Below, piece by piece: positions 59,797 through 64,000 of a stretch of DNA of 64,000 bases. The first letter of the stretch is position 1, and each line of letters begins with the position of its first letter. A model generated the notes under the pieces. The model made no database searches. It was not told the origin of the DNA and saw only the letters and a list, made by a program, of their open reading frames with translations. The stretch is from a virus. Position numbers and translations under genes: made by a program. Location: IMG/VR virus record IMGVR_UViG_3300017760_000001, positions 62,001 to 126,000 of that record; one strand, 5' to 3'.

Positions 59797-60569
59797 TTTT
59801 TCTTTGACTCCAAAATATACCGTTCGATTGTTGCTCCTCCATAATAACAAAGATGGTTGTCTCCATATGGTTCACTCAACACTTGATACCAACCAATCCC
59901 ACCTATCTGCAACTTACGATTTTTGTGCAATTTCCAAACAAGGTTACTGTTCCAAAGTTTTCTTGGGTGAATGATAAGTTGATCCTGTAATCTAAACGCC
60001 CAATCTAAAGTCTGTTCGTTACTAACTGTAGGATTATTTGTTGTTATTTCTACCAACCCATCAAATGAAAAGTTACCATGACGTTTCTTAACCTTGTCTC
60101 TGTTTCTAACAGCAGATCCATCAAATCCTATCGCCCTATTTTCGTCAAAGGATTTCTTTACAAGTTTTGACCAGTCGATTTTTTCAGAAACTACGGTATC
60201 CCATCTAGCCCTAATTATAATATCATAATCTGACGTAACTCTTCTGATCAGTTGATCATGGTATAATATCTGTACTGTTTGTTTTGCAGTTAATTCTCGA
60301 AATCTAGTTGTAAAGGATCCTTTTCCACTAAGCCAGTTTTTTGATCTTTCACGTGATTCATGAATTGGATACGGATCGACATCAATTGCTGGATGATAGT
60401 GCATTTTTGGAACAAAGTCTTCTGGTTCATGATCAACATCAACACCATATTTTTTAGCGTTCCAAGCAGAGGTGTATATGTCAGCGTCAGGAAAACATCG
60501 TCTTAATCTATCTTTATTGTCGTTCCAGTTACCTCGAATTTCACCACTTATGAGTAATGCTACTTTCAT
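59793..60569 (-). CDS. Glycosyltransferase-like protein, tandem family copy 3
   Basis: 258 residues, starting MKVALLISGEIRGNWNDNKD. Same order of motifs as copies 1, 2 and 4 (FPDADIYTSAW; YDIIIRARWDTVVSEK; QLIIHPRKLWNSNLVWKLHK; GIGWYQVLSEPYGD), more diverged from 1 and 2 and closer to copy 4 in its C-terminal half. It abuts copy 4 directly. Confidence 0.5.
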   Translation of the reverse strand: MKVALLISGEIRGNWNDNKDRLRRCFPDADIYTSAWNAKKYGVDVDHEPEDFVPKMHYHPAIDVDPYPIHESRERSKNWLSGKGSFTTRFRELTAKQTVQILYHDQLIRRVTSDYDIIIRARWDTVVSEKIDWSKLVKKSFDENRAIGFDGSAVRNRDKVKKRHGNFSFDGLVEITTNNPTVSNEQTLDWAFRLQDQLIIHPRKLWNSNLVWKLHKNRKLQIGGIGWYQVLSEPYGDNHLCYYGGATIERYILESKKK

Positions 60570-61325
60570 CTATTGTTTCACGAATCTTTCAACATGTGCG
60601 CCACCATAGTAACACACATGACTTTCTTCGTATGGTTCACTGAGTATTTGATACCAACCATACTCTGCGCTTTTCAACTGTTTGTTGTTGTGTAGATCCC
60701 AAACTCTTTTAGAATCCCACAACTTTCTTGGATGAATTATTAATGGATCCATTAGATAGTATGCCCAATCATTAGTTATCTCAACTGGGTCAAAGTGTTT
60801 AGCAGCTGGTTTATCAACTGGAGGATAGTACCTAGGCAACTCTTTTAATCTGTTAATGCCATGTTTCCAACGAGTGTCTCTAGTTCCAAACCCGATAGCA
60901 ACATTCTCTTCATATGATTTCTTTATCAAACTTGTCCAGTCGATCGATGGGTCTAAAGAAATATAAGTGTCAAACCTCATACGAACACACATGTCGTACT
61001 CGTCACTAATTTCATTCAAGAGTTTATCGTAACCCAAAATCTGCATTGTTCTATACTGAGCTTGTTTTTTTGAAGTCGGGTTTGATCCATTGGCCATGGT
61101 TTGTTTATATTGTACATCTTTCCATTTAGGAAAAGGTTCAGTATCTAAAACTGGATGATAATTTATAGACGGCTGATCATGCACAAAGTCTACAATGTCA
61201 TCATTGCCTTCGCCTGACCAAGTAGAGGTAAATACATCAGCATCAGGAAATCTGCCATGCACTCTTTTTATATTTCTTTTCCATTCTCCTCTGACTTGAC
61301 CGTTTACTAATATCGCAGTCTTCAT
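60570..61325 (-). CDS. Glycosyltransferase-like protein, tandem family copy 4
   Basis: 251 residues from the ATG at 61325 (MKTAILVNGQVRGEWKRN), which aligns with the other copies; an upstream in-frame start would overlap the fusion gene. Motifs: FPDADVFTSTWSGEGN; YDMCVRMRFDTYIS; PLIIHPRKLWDSKRVWDLHN; GWYQILSEPYEESHVCYYGG. Confidence 0.5.
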   Translation of the reverse strand: MKTAILVNGQVRGEWKRNIKRVHGRFPDADVFTSTWSGEGNDDIVDFVHDQPSINYHPVLDTEPFPKWKDVQYKQTMANGSNPTSKKQAQYRTMQILGYDKLLNEISDEYDMCVRMRFDTYISLDPSIDWTSLIKKSYEENVAIGFGTRDTRWKHGINRLKELPRYYPPVDKPAAKHFDPVEITNDWAYYLMDPLIIHPRKLWDSKRVWDLHNNKQLKSAEYGWYQILSEPYEESHVCYYGGAHVERFVKQ

Positions 61326-61327
61326 TT

Positions 61328-62677
61328 TTAACCTTTGAAATTTTCTAAGAAGTATGTTAGATCTTCGGGTGTACCTAGACCCCACATCTTAGATGCATTG
61401 TGAGTATAAATTCTTTTCTCACCCTCTATCGCTTGATTGAATACTGGACAAACATAGAACTCATTATTTACTCGGACATCTCTTTCGATCATCTGTTCTG
61501 CATAGTGAACAAAATCCTTACCGTTCTTCCAGTAATAATAACCAACAGTCGCAAGGTTACTGATAGGATTCTTCTCTGCCACCTCAGTAACACAACCAGA
61601 CTCGTCTATTTTAGCGAAAGACCATTTTGGGTGTGTCGCCTCAAAGGTGACGATACCACCGTCAGCATCTTTCTCGTTCATCGCATACATGAACTCCATG
61701 ACATCCCACTCAACATACTGATCAGAGTTTGCGAAGAACAACGGATTATCATTGTCGATATACTCTTTCGCAAGAAGTGCGGTACATGCAGCTCCTTCAG
61801 TTATACCATCAACCTCAACAATCTTACAGTCAGGCGCAATTAGATTCAACATGGTGTCAAGGTTATATTGTTCACGATGTTCTTTCTGTACAACAAAGAT
61901 ATAGTTCGCATCAAAACCAAGATTCTCCACAACAGTTTGGATCATTGGTTTTCCGTTGACATCGATCAACGGTTTAGGAAAAGTGTAACCCGCCTCTGCG
62001 AATCTACTTCCAGCGCCTGCCATAGGGATAAGAACATTGAGTTTCTCGTTCTTCCACTTTTTCATAATAGGTTTACCTTCTATTTTTGGAATGATATTAT
62101 CTATAGTTGTTTTATATGGGTTATCCACACGAATATAGTTTGCTCGTGATCTCTGTGCGGATAACAATCCTGGCGGACTGTCTTCTACAATTATGGTCTC
62201 TTCAGGTAACGTTCCCATCATTGACATCGCTTTCCAGTAGATCTCAGGATGTGGTTTACTATTCTTTACGTCCTCATTAGAAAGAATCACCGAACAGTGT
62301 TTTATGAGTTTAGCTTGTGCAAGTGACGTAACTACTGTTCGCCTAATAGAATTAGAACACACACCGATCTTGTAACCTTGATCCTCTAGTTCTTGGAACA
62401 GATCACAAATATGTTCTATAGGTTCTTGATTTGATAATAAGTCTCTTGTTATCTCTTGTTTCTTCTCACTAATCTCCGAGTGAAGTGTTGGGTCTAGTCC
62501 TTTTCTTTTGGTCAACATCTCCAACTTCTGTAGAGTCTTTAGACCATCATATGTCGCTAGATGTTCTTCTTCCGTGATTGCGTACTCAGGGCCTAATGCC
62601 TTATTCAACGCAACGAAGTGTATATTCTTCGCATCAATCAGAACACCATCTAAATCGAAAAGGACTAACTTAATCAC
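61328..62677 (-). CDS. Fusion of HAD phosphatase and sugar nucleotidyltransferase
   Basis: 449 residues from the GTG at 62677, which shares TAGTG with the upstream stop; a TTG 12 bases earlier is less likely. N-terminal half: HAD fold, IKLVLFDLDGVLIDA with nucleophile D8 and D10, KPHPEIYWKAM as the Lys motif and ETIIVEDSPPGLLSA as the last acidic motif. C-terminal half: nucleotidyltransferase, LNVLIPMAGAGSRFAEAGY then TFPKPLIDVNGKPMIQ, with ADS-like NSDQYVEWD. Together they could dephosphorylate a sugar phosphate and activate another to NDP-sugar, feeding the glycosyltransferases. The substrate is not deducible. Confidence 0.8.
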   Translation of the reverse strand: MIKLVLFDLDGVLIDAKNIHFVALNKALGPEYAITEEEHLATYDGLKTLQKLEMLTKRKGLDPTLHSEISEKKQEITRDLLSNQEPIEHICDLFQELEDQGYKIGVCSNSIRRTVVTSLAQAKLIKHCSVILSNEDVKNSKPHPEIYWKAMSMMGTLPEETIIVEDSPPGLLSAQRSRANYIRVDNPYKTTIDNIIPKIEGKPIMKKWKNEKLNVLIPMAGAGSRFAEAGYTFPKPLIDVNGKPMIQTVVENLGFDANYIFVVQKEHREQYNLDTMLNLIAPDCKIVEVDGITEGAACTALLAKEYIDNDNPLFFANSDQYVEWDVMEFMYAMNEKDADGGIVTFEATHPKWSFAKIDESGCVTEVAEKNPISNLATVGYYYWKNGKDFVHYAEQMIERDVRVNNEFYVCPVFNQAIEGEKRIYTHNASKMWGLGTPEDLTYFLENFKG

Positions 62678-63267
62678 TATAGATCCCAACTTATGGAAGG
62701 ACGTGTATCGCCCTTACCGTTCCAATGTATCGAACATCCACACTCTTCAATGATGGGAATGATCGCCTTTAAATTCTTTACGCCTTCTTTGTCACCGTTA
62801 AAACAGAAAGTCGATTCGTTCTGCATCTCTGGTGGGAAACAAACAAACGAACCCTCTTTAATTAATCCTTCAGGTTCATTCTCTAGAACAGATTCCACAC
62901 CATACTTCTTGGCGACTTCTAACATGGCACCTTTTTGACCATCTTCTTCTGCCCACTGAGCTTCTTCTAACTCCTCAAAGAAATCATCTTCTCCTTCTTC
63001 AAGTAACTCAGACTGCATAAACTCTTCGTGTACATCATACTCACAATCCTGTGAATGATTGAACAGTACCTTGGCGAGATCAACGTCTTTGTATTCTATC
63101 TTGTTACCGTCTTTGTCTTCACGAATCAGGTATCCATCTTTGTCGTACTGCGGATCAAAGTAATCAGGTACATCCATCCACGCACATGATTGACAACAGT
63201 AGTGCGCCCATCCCACGTACCATCCTTCTTCTTTAAGTCTTGCTTGTAACTTTCTAAAACCGTTCAT
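62677..63267 (-). CDS. Unknown acidic protein (196 aa), DUF6891-like
   Basis: Starts MNGFRKLQARLKEEGWYVGW, then AHYCCQSCAWMDVPD with C-x-x-C, a feature that could bind metal. The middle is very acidic (LLEEGEDDFFEELEEAQWAE), and FCFNGDKEGVKNLKAIIPII precedes the C terminus. The pattern recalls bacterial DUF6891-type proteins of unknown function. It is the first gene behind a perfect sigma-70 promoter and heads the sugar cluster. Confidence 0.5.
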   Translation of the reverse strand: MNGFRKLQARLKEEGWYVGWAHYCCQSCAWMDVPDYFDPQYDKDGYLIREDKDGNKIEYKDVDLAKVLFNHSQDCEYDVHEEFMQSELLEEGEDDFFEELEEAQWAEEDGQKGAMLEVAKKYGVESVLENEPEGLIKEGSFVCFPPEMQNESTFCFNGDKEGVKNLKAIIPIIEECGCSIHWNGKGDTRPSISWDL

Positions 63268-63294
63268 AATATATTCCTCTCGTAGTTAATGTGT

Positions 63295-63323
63295 ATTATA
63301 ACACACTGGCGATTATTTGTCAA
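63295..63323 (-). promoter_or_regulatory. Sigma-70 type promoter heading the sugar cluster
   Basis: TTGACA at 63318-63323, TATAAT at 63295-63300, 17-base spacer, leader of about 20 nt to the ATG at 63267, which follows GAGAGGA. From here genes run leftward to about 52.7 kb with overlaps or a few bases between them and no other clear promoter. Confidence 0.9.
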
Positions 63324-64000
63324 TCGCTTTCATTAGTTCCCCTACGTTCTCACCGTTGTTAGGTAACTTACTCTTGAGAAAGAAATGAACAAAGTGACAT
63401 TCTTTGATGTTGTTGACTGCACTGAACAGTCCGTTCCACTTACCACTCAAATGCTTGGTAGGGACTTTATATTTCTTCAGAAAGAAGTTCAGTAGTGTCT
63501 GGTCAGTACTCCACTTCCAGTTACCCATACCATCAACAAACTCTTTGAACTCTGACCGTTGGATAAACTGTTTACCTGTCTGACCTTTCAGGAATGGTTT
63601 GAACTTCTCGACATTGATCACAATCATACCCATGTTGAAGTATTCGAACCCTAGTTGATTTGGTTTAAAATCTAGTTTCTCAGAATGCAGATTGTTGTAC
63701 TGCATCGAACTGTAGTTTCTGATCTTCTGGGCATAGGTGGGGGTGACATCCATCTCACGTTCAGCAACAGCTCCATACGCACAGTTACAATCAAAGTCTT
63801 CTAGAATATTTGGTGCATCTTCACGGATGTAGATATCCGCATCAACAATCAATAGACGATCATAACCGTCCATCATGTCGAACGCATTCTCTTTCTCGTA
63901 GATGGGTAGGTAACCGCCATACTTCATGTATGACTCTGTACTGCGATTGGAAAAGAACGGATCAGGACGAATCATCATCTTGGGGGTGGTTTGGACGTGG
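63313..64000 (-). CDS. GT-A glycosyltransferase (GT8-like), N terminus outside the window
   Basis: The frame is open to the right edge; about 229 residues are seen. YDRLLIVDADIYIREDAPNI holds the D-x-D; FEYFNMGMIVINVEKFKPFL is the next GT8-like core block, followed by WSTDQTLLNFFLKKY. The C terminus has ECHFVHFFLKSKL. Only about 55 residues precede the D-x-D even with the extra codons upstream of the ATG at 63978, fewer than a GT-A fold needs, so the true start is beyond the edge. Confidence 0.75.
   Translation of the reverse strand, partial: HVQTTPKMMIRPDPFFSNRSTESYMKYGGYLPIYEKENAFDMMDGYDRLLIVDADIYIREDAPNILEDFDCNCAYGAVAEREMDVTPTYAQKIRNYSSMQYNNLHSEKLDFKPNQLGFEYFNMGMIVINVEKFKPFLKGQTGKQFIQRSEFKEFVDGMGNWKWSTDQTLLNFFLKKYKVPTKHLSGKWNGLFSAVNNIKECHFVHFFLKSKLPNNGENVGELMKAIDK

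Noticed and set aside
1-64000. tRNA genes, CRISPR arrays, insertion sequences, integrase or attachment sites
   Set aside because: No cloverleaf, no spaced direct repeats, no transposase or recombinase frame and no terminal inverted repeats were seen; gaps between genes are almost all under 115 bases.

Overview
The window is part of the genome of a contractile-tailed, T4-type marine myovirus. The evidence is the set of recognisable T4 homologues: terminase gp16/gp17, neck gp13/gp14/gp15, sheath gp18, baseplate gp6, gp8, gp25, gp48 and gp53, nuclease gp4, ssDNA-binding gp32 and late co-activator gp33. Two promoter classes sit in the gaps: the T4 late-type element TATAAATA, and perfect TTGACA-N17-TATAAT promoters. 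No photosynthesis gene, tRNA, integrase, IS or CRISPR was seen. The gene set resembles the cyanophage/pelagiphage branch of the T4-like viruses, but the host cannot be named from this window.

Layout. (1) 1-7.4 kb, minus strand: gp18 (cut by the window edge), gp17, gp16, gp15, an enlarged gp14 carrying LamG-like and cupredoxin-like insertions, and gp13. (2) 7.4-28.6 kb, minus: a very large fibre/host-recognition region with repeat-rich fibre proteins, a 2107-aa DUF4815-type protein, gp8, and a glycosyltransferase plus an oxygenase-like gene among the fibres. (3) 28.6-40.2 kb, minus: baseplate wedge and hub (gp6, gp25, spike, amidase, OB-fold, hub, gp53, gp48); the T4 gp5 functions are split over three genes, with an amidase in place of the T4 lysozyme. 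(4) 40.3-45.2 kb, plus: gp4, a conserved virion gene, a tube/initiator protein, gp26-like chaperone with an apparent -1 frameshift extension, and the tape measure, ending at a bidirectional UUCG-type terminator. (5) 45.2-50.6 kb, minus: gp32, an Fe/2OG oxygenase, gp33, a metallopeptidase and a string of small, often overlapping early genes, several under 50 codons. (6) 50.7-51.9 kb, plus: two unknown genes behind late promoters. (7) 51.9-64 kb, minus: a late P-loop kinase with a possible capsid-targeting N terminus, then a tightly packed cluster of about ten glycosyltransferase-type genes with a methyltransferase, a HAD/nucleotidyltransferase fusion, a lipase, a GroES-like co-chaperonin and a thermonuclease.

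How it works together. Regions 1-4 build the tail, neck, fibres and packaging motor and are preceded by TATAAATA elements. Their use would need the gp33-type co-activator in region 5 plus a gp55-type sigma factor and clamp, which are outside the window. Regions 5 and 7 hold host-sigma promoters, so they look early. The sugar-modifying cluster may remodel the host surface or decorate virion parts; its substrates cannot be read from sequence. No gene-free stretch longer than about 120 bases was found.
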